NCBI GenBank assembly: GCA_028751875.1
Contig: CM054151.1
Location: 39,833,587-39,897,586, forward strand
Direction: 5' to 3'
Source: Rapana venosa
Lineage: Eukaryota > Mollusca > Gastropoda > Neogastropoda > Muricidae
Length of the DNA stretch: 64,000 nt
This document shows, in pieces, positions 10,701-21,734 of this stretch. The notes beneath the pieces were generated by a model that made no database searches, was not told the DNA's origin, and was given only the letters and a program-made list of their open reading frames with translations. The position numbers and the translations under genes were made by a program. Position 1 is the first letter of the stretch, and each line of letters begins with the position of its first letter.

Positions 10701-11580
10701 AAAAAAAATAAAAAAGCAAAACAAAGAAACTAAAGAAACAAAATCAAAACAGAATTAAAGATCAAACGAAAATCGCAAAAAAGCCCAAAGAATGAGTACA
10801 AAAATGTTGGTGTTTTTTTTTTTTAAAAGGAGAAAAACACAAGAAAAATAAAGGGAAAAAGTACAGAACAAAAAAAAATTTCAACCAAAAAAACCCCACA
10901 CACACAAAAAACTCAAAAAATCACAAAAAAACAACCAACCAACCAACCAACCAAACTTAACACCATCAACTTGTTCTTATCCACACAACACAAACATACC
11001 CATAGCGGCGACTCCCCGCAGTACGGCTGCTGAGAAGACATGATGACTTAATTGTCCCAAACTCAAAGTCTGCCAACAACAATAATAACAACAACAACAA
11101 CAAAGACACGTTGTTTTGTTGTTGTTGTGTTTTTTTAAAAAAAACAACGAAGGTCTTCCAACAACAAGAAGATTTTTTTTTAAAACTATATGAGACACAA
11201 GCTTATAGGGGAAAAAAACAACCAAAAAAATTCCTCCTAACTCTGTCCACCTTCTCTCCCCCAAAAACACCCAGGAAGAATCAGCGACAATACCGCTCTC
11301 TCCTAGCCGCCCTCCTCTCACTGACCAAAACACAAGTCCTCATCAACTTGACGTGGCAGGCAGGCAGGCAGGGAGGGAAGGAAGGATTGAAGAGTAAACG
11401 CAAGAGTAGGAGGAGGATGGCTTGTAAGCATGCACGGAGCCGACTGGAGGAAGGTCCAGACTCCCTGATCAAGACTTCGAGAAGTGACCCATTGGCGACG
11501 AGTGAGGAGGAGGTAAGGAGGGGCCTCAGGGAGTGCGCACGACCTTAAAACTTCTCTCCCCATTTGAGACCGCCACTTCT
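10701..11580. other. A-rich then mixed stretch without a recognisable gene
   Basis: 10701-10960 is A-rich. 10990-11110 contains AAC repeats and a short GTTGTTGTTGTG inverted partner. 11280-11560 is a less simple segment with an open plus-strand frame (11111-11548), but I recognise no domain in it. Confidence 0.5.
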
Positions 11581-12468
11581 GGTCATCTTTTTACCCCCCA
11601 CCCTTCCTCTCCTCCTCCTCCTCCTCCTTTAACCCCCCTTCCCCCACCCTCTAAGCTCACCCACTGTCCCCCTTCTCTTCTCCCCTCCACCCCGGCCTCG
11701 TCCCCCTTCACAAACTTTCCCCACCCACCCACCCACTCCCCCCCCCCCCCCCCCCCCCCCCGCGCCCCCCCCCCCCTCCTCAACCCCCTCCCTGCAATTC
11801 TGTATATATAGATAAGGGGAAAAAATGGGAGAGAGAGAAAGAAAAACAGAAAAGGAAGACAAGAAAGAAGGGAGGGAGGTAGGGGGGGGGGGGGGGAAGG
11901 AAGTCTGCCAGTGTGACAAATGATCAGGACCAATCACAATAGGAGAAGAGAGAGAATAAAGGGTATAGGTAGGGGGGAGGGGAGGAGAGTGGAGTGGCGA
12001 GGGGGAAGGGGTGGGGGTGGAGGGGGGTCAGGGAAAGGGACTAAAGGGAGCCAATTCGTCAAAACCTTCTGTTAGGCCTCCCACGCCACTAAAGGACCAT
12101 CCCCCCACCCCCCCCCCCCCCCAAAAAAAAAAAAAAAAAAAGAAGAAAGAAGAGGTCCACCAATGAAAATTTTGGTTTTCGGGGTGGGAGGGGGGATGGG
12201 GAAGGGATGGGTGGGGGGGGGGGAGGTTCCCCTCTAGCTAAGTGATTTACAATTGACCTGAAAGCTTTCTGATTAGCTAAGAGAAGAAGAAGAGGAGCAC
12301 TGTGAGCCGAGTGGATAGTGCATGTCAAAAGGAAAGTAGACGAGAGAGAGAAGACAGACAGACAGACAGGACAGACAGAGACAGAGAACAGACAGAGAGA
12401 CAGACAGAAGAGGACAGACAGAGACGAGCAGAGGACAGACAGAGGGACAGAGAGAGAGGGAACAGAAA

Positions 12469-12502
<34 letters not shown>

Positions 12503-14060
12503 ATTGCAGGGTTGGGGAGGAGGTGGAGAGGGAGGGGGGGGGCGAGAGGTTCAGAAAAAGAGCCAGGAACACACACCCCCTCCACAACACACACACACGT
12601 GCTCACACACATACAGACGCGCACGCGCACACACACGCACACACACACGCACGCACACACACACCACGCACGCACGCACACGCACGCACACGCACACACA
12701 CACACAGCACACACACACGCGCACGCACGCAACACACACAGAGGCACCACACGCACACACAACACGCACATACACACACACGCACACACACACGCACACA
12801 CACACACACACACACGAATCCACACACACACACAGTGTATACTTTAGGAGAGAGGAGTGAGAGAGATAGGCTGGGTGGGGAAGGGATTGGTGTTTTCCCT
12901 TGGACGGTGGAGCAAAGGGGAAGGGGTAGGGGTGGAGCTGCATGGGGGTTAGAGGGAAGGGAGTGAAGAGAGAGAGAGAGAGACACACGAGACAGAGGAG
13001 ACGAACGAGACGAAGAAGGCGGGTGGTATGTTGGGAGCCGAGTCGGGTGACTGAACGATCACACAGGAAGACAGACAGAGAGACAGAAAGAGAAAGACAG
13101 AGAGCGAGACAGAGAGAGTAGACACACGTAGAGAGAACAGAGAGAGGCAAGAGACACACAGAGAGACACAGAAGAGAGACAGAGAGAGAGAGAGACAGAA
13201 AGAGAGAGACAGAGGAGAGTCAGAGAGAAACAACACAGATAGACAGAGAGAGACAGAGAGACACACAGAGACAGAGAGCGAGACAGAGACAGAGAGACAG
13301 AGACAGAGAGATACAGAGACAGAGAGAGGACAGAGAGACACACAGAGACAGAGAAGGAGACAGAGAACACAGAAGAGAGACAGACAGAGAGAAGGAAAGC
13401 TTCGAGCTAGGCCAGGTAGGTGACCAGTGACATGATCGAGGTGCTAGAATCCAGAGACCTCAGAAGTGGGGGAGGAGAGGCGGGTACGGAGTGTGATTTG
13501 GGTAGGTGGAGGGAGGGGGGGGGGAAGTACATGTGTGTGTAGGGAGTGTTGTTGATGTAGTGTGTGTGTGTGTGGGGGGGGGTATGTGTGTGTGTGTGTG
13601 TGTGCAGTGGTGTGTTGTGTTGTGTGTGTGTGTGGGGGGGGGGGGGGTAGTGTGTGTGGGTGGGTGTGGTGTGTGTGTGTGGTGGGGTGTGTGTGTGGTG
13701 GTGTGGGGGTTGTGTGTGTGGTATGTACGTGTGGTGTGCGTGTTTGGTGGGTGCGTGTGATGTTGTGTGTTGTGTGTTTCGTGTGTGTGGATGTGGTGCG
13801 GCGGCGTGAATCAAGTGTGTGGTGTGGTGGCGTTGTGTGTGTTGTGATCGTGTGTGTGTGGTGGCGTGCGTGTGTATGTGTGTGTGGTGCGTGCGTGTGT
13901 GAGTGTTGGTGTGTGCGTAGCGTTTGTGTGTGCGTTGTGTGTGTGTGTGTGTGCGTGCGTGCGTGTGTTGATTGGTGCGACAAACCTACACAGTGTGTGT
14001 GTGTGTGTGTGTGCGCGCGCGCGCGCGCGTGTGTGTGTTGATTGGAGCGGACGCTCTGCG
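11581..14060. repeat. 2.5 kb of compound simple sequence (C/T-rich, G-run, CAGA, CA/CG, GT)
   Basis: 11581-11800 is C-rich with runs of about 20 C. 11880-12240 is G-rich. 12350-12480 is CAGA/GA. 12590-12835 is CA with CG interruptions. 12960-13395 is GACA/GAGA. 13540-14040 is GT/GTGC. A less simple segment at 13400-13500 has no match. Overlapping ORFs in all frames are repeat translations. Confidence 0.85.
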
Positions 14061-14070
14061 TCATGACACT

Positions 14071-14115
<45 letters not shown>

Positions 14116-14510
14116 CATGCCACCCCATCCCCACCACACCTCACCCCTTCAACCCACAACCAACTCCTCTCCCTGAGTGCGCGTGCACGGGAAGTGTGGG
14201 TGTGTGAGAGAGAGACAGAGAGACACAGAAAGAGAGACAGAGAGACACACAGAGACACAGAGAGATAGAGAGTCACACACACACACACGCATTGAAAGCA
14301 TGATCAGCTGAAATGCAAGAAAGGGGTAAACATGGGTGGGTGTTGGGGTGTGAAAAAAGGGGTGGTGGTGTTAGGAGATGGAAGAGAAGGGTGGGAGGGG
14401 GAAGAAGGATTAGTGAGGGGGGGGGGGGGGACGGGGGGGGGGGGGGGGGCGAAGGGGTGGGGGGGGGGGGGGGGGGGGGGGATTGGGGGGTGGGAGTAGC
14501 TGGGATCAGC
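14061..14510. repeat. (TC)n and long G-runs
   Basis: (TC)n at 14075-14115, GA/CACA at 14205-14290, and G-runs at 14418-14450 and 14458-14482 able to form G-quadruplexes on the plus strand. Confidence 0.85.
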
Positions 14511-14902
14511 TGGGTATTTTGTGTCACATGTCTTTTAGGTGTGATTGTGTTTGTAACCCGATAAGTACCCACAGAACAGAAAGAAAGAAAAGAAATCTGC
14601 TGGTATCTAACTTCCAGTTCACACTTCATCTCTAATGATGCAGTATGACATATGTATTTATTTATTTATTAATTTATTCATTTATTCATAATGACGCAAC
14701 CTGATATCACTTAATGTGGAAAGGCTTTAAATTAAAGAATGCAACTTGTTTTATTTATATTTTAAGTATGCAACATAACTTTTATGCACAAAGTATGCAA
14801 TATTACATATATTCCCCAATAATGCCACGTAACTTTTCAGTGATAATGATGATGATGATGGTCATTATTATTATCCGCCATAAATTGTAACTGTAATTGT
14901 AT
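14511..14902. other. AT-rich unique stretch
   Basis: Contains TTTA repeats (14655-14690) and a short GAT run (14847-14860). No coding or repeat match was seen. Confidence 0.5.
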
Positions 14903-15180
14903 GCCACTTTTAAGTTACGGCGGATTTCTCTGCGTGAAATTCGGGCTTTTCTACCTGGGGAGAGCCACAAGTGCAACGCCACCCATTTTTCTTTTTGTGC
15001 CCTGCATATGTAATTGTGTCCATATCAGAGTGGCTTTTTTCTACAGAATTTTGCCAGGGACAACTCTCTCGTTGCCGTGGGTTCTTTTACGTGCGCTAAA
15101 TGCGTGTTGCACACGGGACTTCGGTTTATAGTCTCATCCAAAAGATAAGCATCCAGACCAGTACGGTCCTGAACTGTGCG
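14903..15180 (-). mobile_element. S2 SINE, copy 2 (left arm of inverted pair)
   Basis: Plus-strand landmarks: ACGGCGGATTTCTCTGCGTG, GAGAGCCACAAGTGCAACGCC, CCAGGGACAACTCTC, TTTTACGTGCGCTAAATGC and CGGTTTATAGTCTCATCC. Its head region faces the copy at 15225. Confidence 0.85.
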
Positions 15181-15224
15181 GTGGTTTGATCCCCGTTTGG
15201 GCCCAAAACGTTTCCCCCATCCAT

Positions 15225-15252
15225 TAGACCACGAGTGGTGGTTTGGGTGCTA

Positions 15253-15283
<31 letters not shown>

Positions 15284-15535
15284 CCTGTGTTACACATAGT
15301 TCTTTAGTGCACGCAAAAGAAACCACGGCAACAAGAGAGCTGTCGCCGGCCGAATTCTGTAGAAAAAGTTACTCTGTTAGGGAAACAAATACAGAACTTT
15401 TGTAGACAAGAAAAAAAAATGGGTGGCGCTGCTCTTTCGGCGACGCGCACGCGCTCTCCCAGGGGAGAGCAGCCCGAATTTCACGGCAGAGAAATCAACC
15501 GTGACTTAAAGTGGTATAAATATAATAAAATAATA
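15225..15535 (+). mobile_element. S2 SINE, copy 3 (right arm of inverted pair)
   Basis: Runs GATGAGACAATAAACCGAGG, AGAGAGCTGTCGCCGGCC, GGGTGGCGCTGCTC and CTCTCCCAGGGGAGAGCAGC. It ends TTTCACGGCAGAGAAATC..CGTGACTTAAAGTGGTATAAA with an AATA tail. It is complementary over most of its length to 14903-15180. Confidence 0.85.
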
Positions 15536-15860
15536 TTTCTGGGTCAGTCCTGTAAATAACATTGCATGCCGACTGTTTAATGATCCTAGATATAGATAAA
15601 TCCTCCATGCAGGGTTTAGCCTGCAAAGGGGATTTTAAAAAAAAACAAACAACAACAACCATATTGTAATACAGTAATTGTACTTCAGTTGCCATGATAC
15701 ATCCAATGGTTTATCGTCTCACCTAAACGACTTGGGATAAGGTAAGGGGTCAGAGTCATGCCCTGGTTCTCTGACTGACTTAGTTCTAGCGGCTACCAAG
15801 GCCCCCGTTTACGGGTTGTTGTTTTTTGTTTTGTTTTGCTTTTCTTCTTCGTTTTCTTTT
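15536..15860. other. Unassigned stretch between SINEs
   Basis: Short AT-rich sequence and a TTTG-rich run (15820-15855). Nothing recognisable. Confidence 0.5.
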
Positions 15861-16060
15861 CCCCTCTCCTGTGGAGTTAACATCAATACCCGCTACCATT
15901 ATCCCAAAAGCTCTTCTGTAAACTATATAGGCAATAAACCCAGAACTCGTGTGCGAACGCACGCAGAACATCTTGCGTACATGGTTTTTTTTTTTAAAAA
16001 CAACCGTTCCGCCGTTTGGAAGAGTACACTTTCCGCACCGGTAGGAGTGGATGACAATTT
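15861..16060 (+). mobile_element. S1 SINE fragment, copy 2
   Basis: Keeps GGAGTTAACATCAAT, a degraded GTAAACTATATAGGCAATAAACCCAGAAC core, GTGTGCGAACGCACGCAGAAC and GAGTGGATGACA. The tRNA head is missing or replaced by a T-rich run. Confidence 0.65.
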
Positions 16061-16064
16061 TTTT

Positions 16065-16215
16065 TCGTTCCTCGGCTTAAGTTCCAGGGTTCACCAACGA
16101 TGAGATTTATGCGCTGTGCGTATGTGACCGTCTCCCCCCCCCCTCCCCCCCCACCCCACCCCCCCCCACAACACCATTTAGGTAGCCGCATTTCGATTTC
16201 GGGGATGGTGTCTAA
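16065..16215 (+). repeat. R6 repeat, copy 2
   Basis: CGTTCCTCGG, CAGGGTTCACCAACGATGAG, TAGGTAGCCGCATTTCGA, TTTCGGGGATGGTG. A C-rich expansion (16132-16168) lies inside it. Confidence 0.75.
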
Positions 16216-16239
16216 ACACGACATCTGTGTGCATGCTGG

Positions 16240-16522
16240 GAATTTTTTCTCTGTTATCCAATCCTACTGGCACACAATAGCCCAATCTTCTGAAATGCGG
16301 AATAGGTTTTTAACGTATGCGCAAGATATCCTGTGTGCTTTTGCATAACGTGTAACTCGGTTTATAATCTCATCCGAAGGACTTGAACATTCAGTTCGAT
16401 TTTGTGTGTGTGTGTGTTTTAGTCACACTGGGAAGAAAGGACGAGGCTGGGAATCGATCCCAGAACTTCTCGGTTTACTTGCTGGCAGGTGAACGTCTTA
16501 ACCACCCTATCACCTTCCTTCT
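16240..16522 (-). mobile_element. S1-core SINE with head type B (copy 3)
   Basis: The core is S1 (GGCACACAATAGCCCAATCT, CGCAAGATATCCTGTGTGC, CGGTTTATAATCTCATCCGA in plus). The minus-strand head is different: GATAGGGTGGTTAAGACG, then TTCTGGGATCGATTCCCAGC (B box). The same head recurs at 60449. A (GT)n tract lies between head and core. Confidence 0.75.
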
Positions 16523-16559
16523 GAGGGTGATAACCTTTTTTATTTTAAATGCACACAGG

Positions 16560-16685
16560 TGTCACGTTTAGACATCATCCCCGAAGTCAGAATGCAGCTG
16601 CCTTAATGGTGGGTAAACTGTCACAGACGAAAACTTTCACCATGGGTGAACTTTGGAGCTGTAGCCGAGGAACGAAGATGGTGAA
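16560..16685 (-). repeat. R6 repeat, copy 3
   Basis: On the minus strand: CTTCGTTCCTCGGCTACAGC, AGTTCACCCATGGTGAAAG, ACCATTAAGGCAGCTGCATT, CTTCGGGGATGATGTCTAAA. Confidence 0.7.
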
Positions 16686-16689
16686 GGAT

Positions 16690-16995
16690 TGAGGGGGGGG
16701 GGGGGGGGGGGAGGTGGAATCTAAAGAGACAAACAATACAGCCGGACCACCGCTGAAGGTTTGATGAATGGGTTTTTATTTTTTAAAAATTCCAGTTTCA
16801 AATAGAAATGGAAGCGAGGACTTTTCGTTTTCTAAACGGGTGAGTGGCCTATAGAGAAATCGATTTGATGTAAAGAGCATGCATTCATCCAGGTCATGTA
16901 CAATACAGACGCACAAGAAACACGTTCTTCCTTCCAACAACAAATAGAAAAAAGAAAGAAAAAATGAATGAATGAATGAATATATATGCATATAT

Positions 16996-17047
<52 letters not shown>

Positions 17048-17340
17048 ATATATATAAATAATATATATAATTGCATGCATGTATGTATGTAATGTATGTA
17101 GTATGTATGTATGTATGCATGTAGTATTATGTATGTAGGTTAAGGAAAAGAAAGAAAGAACAAAAAGAAAGAAAGAATGAATGAATGAATGAATGAATGA
17201 ATGAATGAATGAATGAATGAAACAAACAAACAAAAAAAGAATGAAAAAGAGAATGGAAAAAGAAAGGAAGAAAGAAACGTAGAGGAAAAGGAAGAGGGAA
17301 AGGAAGAAGGAAAGAAAGAAAGAAAACTTTATTTATCCTA
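16690..17340. repeat. G-run, (TA)n, (TGTA)n, (GAAT)n and (GAAA)n tracts
   Basis: G-run 16693-16710; GAAT 16965-16980; TA 16998-17042; TGTA 17075-17130; GAAT 17176-17220; purine-rich to 17325. Confidence 0.85.
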
Positions 17341-17388
17341 AAGATTGTAAATGGTGTGGGGGGTAAACTGCCACAAGTTGGAGTGGTA

Positions 17389-17560
17389 TGCAATACAATT
17401 GATACAATGCTTTACAGTAAAACAGAATACAACTCAAGACAGTACAATACAGTACAGCCCAACACAAAACAATACAATGCAATACAGCACAACACAATAT
17501 AAAACAATACAATATAACACAATACAATGCAATACAATGCAACACAATACAAATAGAAGT
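17389..17560. repeat. CAATA/CAACA pentamer array
   Basis: Imperfect pentanucleotide repeat (ACAATACAATGCAATACAGC and similar). Its complement belongs to the TTGNN class found also at 24498, 30617 and 53094. Confidence 0.8.
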
Positions 17561-17659
17561 ACTTCCTTTAAAAAAAAGACAGTCATACATGATATCTTTT
17601 ATCATTTCTATATGACTGTTGCTGTTGCTGTCGTTGTTACTGCTAATGTTGCTGTTGTT

Positions 17660-17709
17660 ATTGTTGTTGATGTGATGACGACGACGACGCATGATGATGA
17701 TGTTGATGT

Positions 17710-17745
<36 letters not shown>

Positions 17746-17865
17746 CGACGACGACGACGACGACGACGACGCATGATGATGATGATGATGATGATGACGA
17801 CGACGACGACGACGGCGACGACGTTGACGATGACGATGATGACGACGACGACGACGATGGATGGA
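17660..17865. repeat. (GAT/GAC)n trinucleotide array
   Basis: Alternating blocks of GAT and GAC, about 200 bp. Confidence 0.95.
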
Positions 17866-18023
17866 GGACTCAAAGTGCTATGTCACAATAAGTAACATAG
17901 AGCGTTGTTGAAACATAGCGCGTCAGAACAATCCCCTTCTGTGGACAAAAGTGAGAGAAGATTCAAGTCATTTCAGGCAGAGTCTCAATCAGAATGAGAA
18001 TGACTATTTAGATTTTTTAAATT

Positions 18024-18370
18024 TGTTTATTCTCTTATTTCGAGGATACTGGAATAACCACTTGTGTGCTTTTTTTTACATCTAGTCCCCGTGTGTATGC
18101 AGTTTCTTAATTTTGTCATCGGTTCCTACCGGCACACAATGGTCTACTCTTCCAAAAAAGCGGAACGGGTTTTAACGTGTGCGCAAGATGTTCTGAGTGC
18201 GCTAGCACATGGGACCTCGGTTTATTAGTCTCATCAAAAGGACTTTTGGCGGGAGGGATGGAGTCGGCACTGATGTTAACTCCAGAGGAAAAATCCTCTT
18301 TCAGAATGACATTCGAACCCGGGTCAGCAGATCACGAGGGCAATGTTCTAACCACTGGGCTATCCCGTCA
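18024..18370 (-). mobile_element. S1 SINE, copy 4 (full length)
   Basis: Read on the minus strand: head GATAGCCCAGTGGTTAGAAC, B box ACCCGGGTTCGAATG, TAACATCAGTGCCGACTCC, GATGAGACTAATAAACCGAG, CGCACACGTTAAAACCCGTT, GGGGACTAGATGTAAAAAA and TTATTCCAGTATCCTCGAAA, ending AT-rich. Confidence 0.9.
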
Positions 18371-18782
18371 GACAAGAGTAGCTAAGCGCCTTTCCTCCCA
18401 CTTCTTAACATTGCAACCGGTTCCGCTTGAGCATTAGTTTACATGCCCCTAATATTATAAAATATTCTTTACTGAAATTATAAATAGGTAAATTAAGTGC
18501 TAAAACATGGGGACCTGAGCTTGATAGCTGTGGTCTCTATCTTCACCTTCTTCTTCAAGATTTCAAGATTTTATTATTTTAAGAAAAAACCCAAGGGGAT
18601 GGACTTTAACAAAACCACAACTTGCAGATGTGGGCGTGTGAAAAAAAACAACTCACAACACAAATTCGTTTCAAAATGAAAAGCACAAATTATGGACATG
18701 AAAAGTGAAAGACCATTTACAATATAGGAAAGGTACGGTAAATCAACATAATGTTTGGATACATGTATCAGCAATCAGTTGC

Positions 18783-18784
<2 letters not shown>

Positions 18785-18840
<56 letters not shown>

Positions 18841-18841
18841 C
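18785..18841. repeat. (TC)n microsatellite inside the LINE fragment
   Basis: About 26 units; on the minus strand (GA)n encodes RERERE after CPAL. Confidence 0.95.
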
Positions 18842-18985
18842 AGTGCTGGGCAACAGAAAACAAAGTGTACTTCATCTTCTCTATTCAGTTTACACATGGG
18901 GCACGTCATATTTCTGTCATAATTCTTATATCTTAAATTATGTACCATCATATCGGTGACTCCAAAACGAGAACAAAATACATTT

Positions 18986-19148
18986 CTTCTAAGTTTTTTA
19001 AGAGACCTGCACTATTTAGGTTAGTCTTACTTTTGTCCTCCACCAATGAAAACACTATGCGAAATGTTTCTAAGTTTTTTAAGAGACCTGCACTATTTAG
19101 GTTAGTCTTACTTTTGTCCTCCACCAATGAAAACACTATGCGAAATGT
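18986..19148. repeat. 81-bp tandem duplication
   Basis: The unit starting CTAAGTTTTTTAAGAGACC (18989) recurs at 19070 and the two units look identical. The length is 27 codons, so the local frame is preserved. Confidence 0.95.
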
Positions 19149-19215
19149 TGCTATGTACTTGCATAAGTCTTTCAAAAGAAGAGAAACGATGATGTCATGA
19201 TTACGTTTAGATTGC

Positions 19216-19320
19216 AAAAATGTTATAAATGTGTTGGAGGTACAGGACTTAGGTGTGGAATGTACAAACCATTACCAATCATGGCCTTTCTGAATAAATT
19301 ATTGTCATTGTCATTGTCAT
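19216..19320 (+). mobile_element. LINE 3' end with (CATTGT)n tail
   Basis: ATGGCCTTTCTGAATAAATT followed by ATTGTCATTGTCATTGTC resembles the GGCC..TGAATAAA plus short tandem tail of the LINEs ending at 3805 and 57350. Confidence 0.5.
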
Positions 19321-19470
19321 TGTCTCTCTCTCTCTCAGCATATCACGTGCAACGCAAAGGCATCTATAAGCATACACACACACACATACACATACACGCA
19401 GGTCGCGCGCACACACACACAGCACACACACACATACAAAACACAAGGTCGCGCGCGCGCCAGCGTCCCT

Positions 19471-19500
<30 letters not shown>
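19321..19500. repeat. (TC)n and CA/CG tracts
   Basis: TC at 19322-19338 and CA/CG alternation at 19375-19498. Confidence 0.85.
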
Positions 19501-19501
<1 letters not shown>

Positions 19502-19905
19502 ACTCACGTATGCATGAAATATTACAAAGAATACCTATCTCGTAATCCTGTGACCCGCGGGGGTCATCTTTGCAGTAAAAACATTGCAACTCATTTTGGC
19601 AGGGAAAAGAATATGGTTTATCTATCCGATGTATAAAGTGTGTATTTACGCCTTTTTTCAAATATCGTTGCAGTTGCCATACGCTTTCTATTGCGTTTAA
19701 GACGTTTTTTTAATATAGTTAGTATGACCAAAGGTCATTTATGGTCAAAATATGTCAATATTTTCAACGAGATCAATTCATGTTATTAGGGAATTTCTCC
19801 ATTTCAAAAACCTACCAGAACATTTTCTTTCCGCGGAGTTTTCTTCAGCCTCTGTCCAATTATACTTTTCTGTAAGCTAGATGAATTATTTATTTTTATT
19901 CATTA
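19501..19905. other. Unassigned AT-rich stretch
   Basis: No repeat family, ORF or motif recognised. Confidence 0.6.
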
Positions 19906-20250
19906 ATTTATTTATTCTTTTATATCGAGGATAATGGAATAAGCACTTGTGTGCTTTCTTACATCCAGTCCCCGTGTGTATGCGGTTTTTGTAATTCTGT
20001 CATCTGTTCCCACCGGCACACAATGGCCTACTCTTCCGAAAAGCGGAACAGGATTTAACGTGTGCGCAAGGTGTTCTGCGTGCGTACACACACAGGACCT
20101 CGGGTTATAGTCTCATCTGAAGGACTTTTGGGGATAGTGGAGTCTGCAGTGATGTTAACTCCAGGGGAAAATATCCCCTTGAACGGGAATCGAACCCGGG
20201 TCGTCAGATTGCGAGCGCAATGTTCTAACCACTAGACTATCCCGTCCCCC
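19906..20250 (-). mobile_element. S1 SINE, copy 5 (full length, well conserved)
   Basis: Head GGGGGACGGGATAGTCTAGTGG, B box GACCCGGGTTCGATTCCC, core GATGAGACTATAACCCGAGG, tail ATAAAAGAATAAATAAATTA. One of the best-preserved copies. Confidence 0.92.
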
Positions 20251-20434
20251 ATGAATCATGAATGAATCATGATGAATCATAATCAAGGGGCAAAACTCTT
20301 CTCTCGTTGCTGAAAGTTTATAAAAACTAGGGAGTTTTTTTTTTCATACTGTTTTGCTTTCAAACGGCGATAGATTAAACCCTCGAGTAACATTTCACCT
20401 TTGACTCCTACTCAAATGGTATGTTCGTCCACTT

Positions 20435-21078
20435 TCTTCTCTATCCTTCTTCTTTGCATTCTTCTTCTTTATATTCTTCTTCTTTGCATTCTTCTTCTTT
20501 GCATTCTTCTACTACCACTACTTTGCATTCTTCTTCTTCTTTGCATTCTTTTTCTTATAAATCCTTCTTCTTCTTTGCATTTTTCTTCACCTCCTCTTTT
20601 TCTTTGCATGCTCTTTCCTTCTTTTGCATTTTCTTCTTGTTCTTGTTCTTCTTCCTCCTTCCGTTTCTTCTTTGTATTCTTCTTTGCATTCTTTGCAATC
20701 GTTTTTCTTCTTACTTTCCATTCTTCTTCTTCTTTGCAATCCTTTTTCTTCTTCTTTTCAGTCTTCTTCTTTGCAGTCTTCTTCTTCTTCTTCACATTTC
20801 TTCTTCTTGGCAGATATTATTCTTGGCAATTCTTCTTCTTCGCAATTCTAATTATTCACAATTCTAATTCTTCACAATTCATCTTCTTCGCTATTCTTCT
20901 TTGCATGCAATTCTTCTTTTTTCGCAATTCTTCTTTTTCACAATTCTTTGCAATACTTTTTCTTTGCAATCCCTCTTCATAATTATTTTTTTGCAATTTC
21001 TTTTTAGCAATTCTTCTTCGCTGCAATTTTTCGTAATTCTTCAGATTTCTTCTTCTTTGCACTTGTTCTTTGCAATTC
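20435..21078. repeat. TTCTTCTTTGCA minisatellite
   Basis: About 640 bp of an imperfect 12-16-bp unit (CTTCTTCTTTGCATT / CTTTGCAATTC). ORFs on either strand are repeat translations. Confidence 0.9.
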
Positions 21079-21195
21079 CACACACACACACACACACACA
21101 CACACAGATACAGACAGACAGACAGACAGACAGAGAGATTCAAATGTTTGTTTTAGAGACTGATAGAATCAACAGACAGACAGACAGAAGGACAG
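21079..21195. repeat. (CA)n and (CAGA)n
   Basis: CA at 21079-21107 and CAGA to 21192. The following 230 bp (21196-21431) shows nothing recognisable. Confidence 0.9.
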
Positions 21196-21431
21196 GAAAG
21201 CAACTGTTTGGGCTAAGTTTTATGGACCCTCCCTAAAAGGGGACAGTGGGCTTAAATGGGTTAACCTCCAGTCACTTCTTTCTTTCTTTTGTTCACTGAG
21301 TGAAAAATATACCTTGAGACATCATGCATTTGTTTGGAATTGACACTTGTAACAACATGTGGATTAGGGTTGTATCTACCCACCCACCCTTCATCCAGAA
21401 CTTGGCTCTTAAATCAGAATATGCAGGATAT

Positions 21432-21730
21432 AAAAGGTAAAAGGTAAAGGAGTCCCATAACCTATAAGGTCGTAGGGGAGCGAGGCGTCAGAGACCTCAC
21501 TTCTCTAGGGCCAGCATATTGAGGGCGGCGCCCATCTCCTCTCCCTCGCTGCTTTACCTTCCCTGACCCTAAAGAGGGCAGGTACCCATTTACAGCTGGG
21601 TGAACTGGGGGAACTGTACTGAAGCCAAGGCGCGCAAACGGTCACCCATCCAACTGGTAACCACGCTCGACGCTGCTTAACTTGGCTGGGGGAAAGCGAG
21701 TGCTCCGACCACTGAGCTATCCCGTCCCCC
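21432..21730 (-). mobile_element. S3 SINE, copy 2
   Basis: Well preserved: minus-strand GGGACGGGATAGCTCAGTGG, TTAAGCAGCGTCGAGCGTGG, CAGTTGGATGGGTGACCG, CAGCTGTAAATGGGTACCTG, GTAAAGCAGCGAGGGAGAGG, tail ACCTTTTACCTTTT. Confidence 0.92.
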
Positions 21731-21734
21731 TGTG

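Larger units (their letters stand above)
18540..19215 (-). pseudogene. LINE ORF2 C-terminal fragment with CCHC knuckle, broken by (GA)n
   Basis: The minus strand encodes CPMCKLNREDEVHFVFCC (C-X2-C-X8-H-X4-C). Upstream of it is FCSRFGVTDMMVHNLRYK, which aligns in order with RFRFGISDINAHAFRYRR of the LINE at 1931-3671. A (GA)n run (18788-18840) interrupts the frame directly after the knuckle. An 81-bp exact tandem duplication lies at 18985-19147. Frames are broken, so the copy is dead. Confidence 0.75.

Noticed and set aside
11111..11548. 145-codon plus-strand ORF
   Set aside because: No recognisable domain, a start within A-rich repeats, and biased composition; insufficient support.
12302..13159. 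Long ORFs with HTHTHT, VCVCVC or RERERE composition
   Set aside because: Translations of CA, GT and GA arrays; no domain and no unique sequence.
21600..21700. Partial 5S rRNA gene
   Set aside because: The 5S-like block is embedded in a repeated SINE with a tRNA-like start and ACCTTT tail, and recurs eight times.
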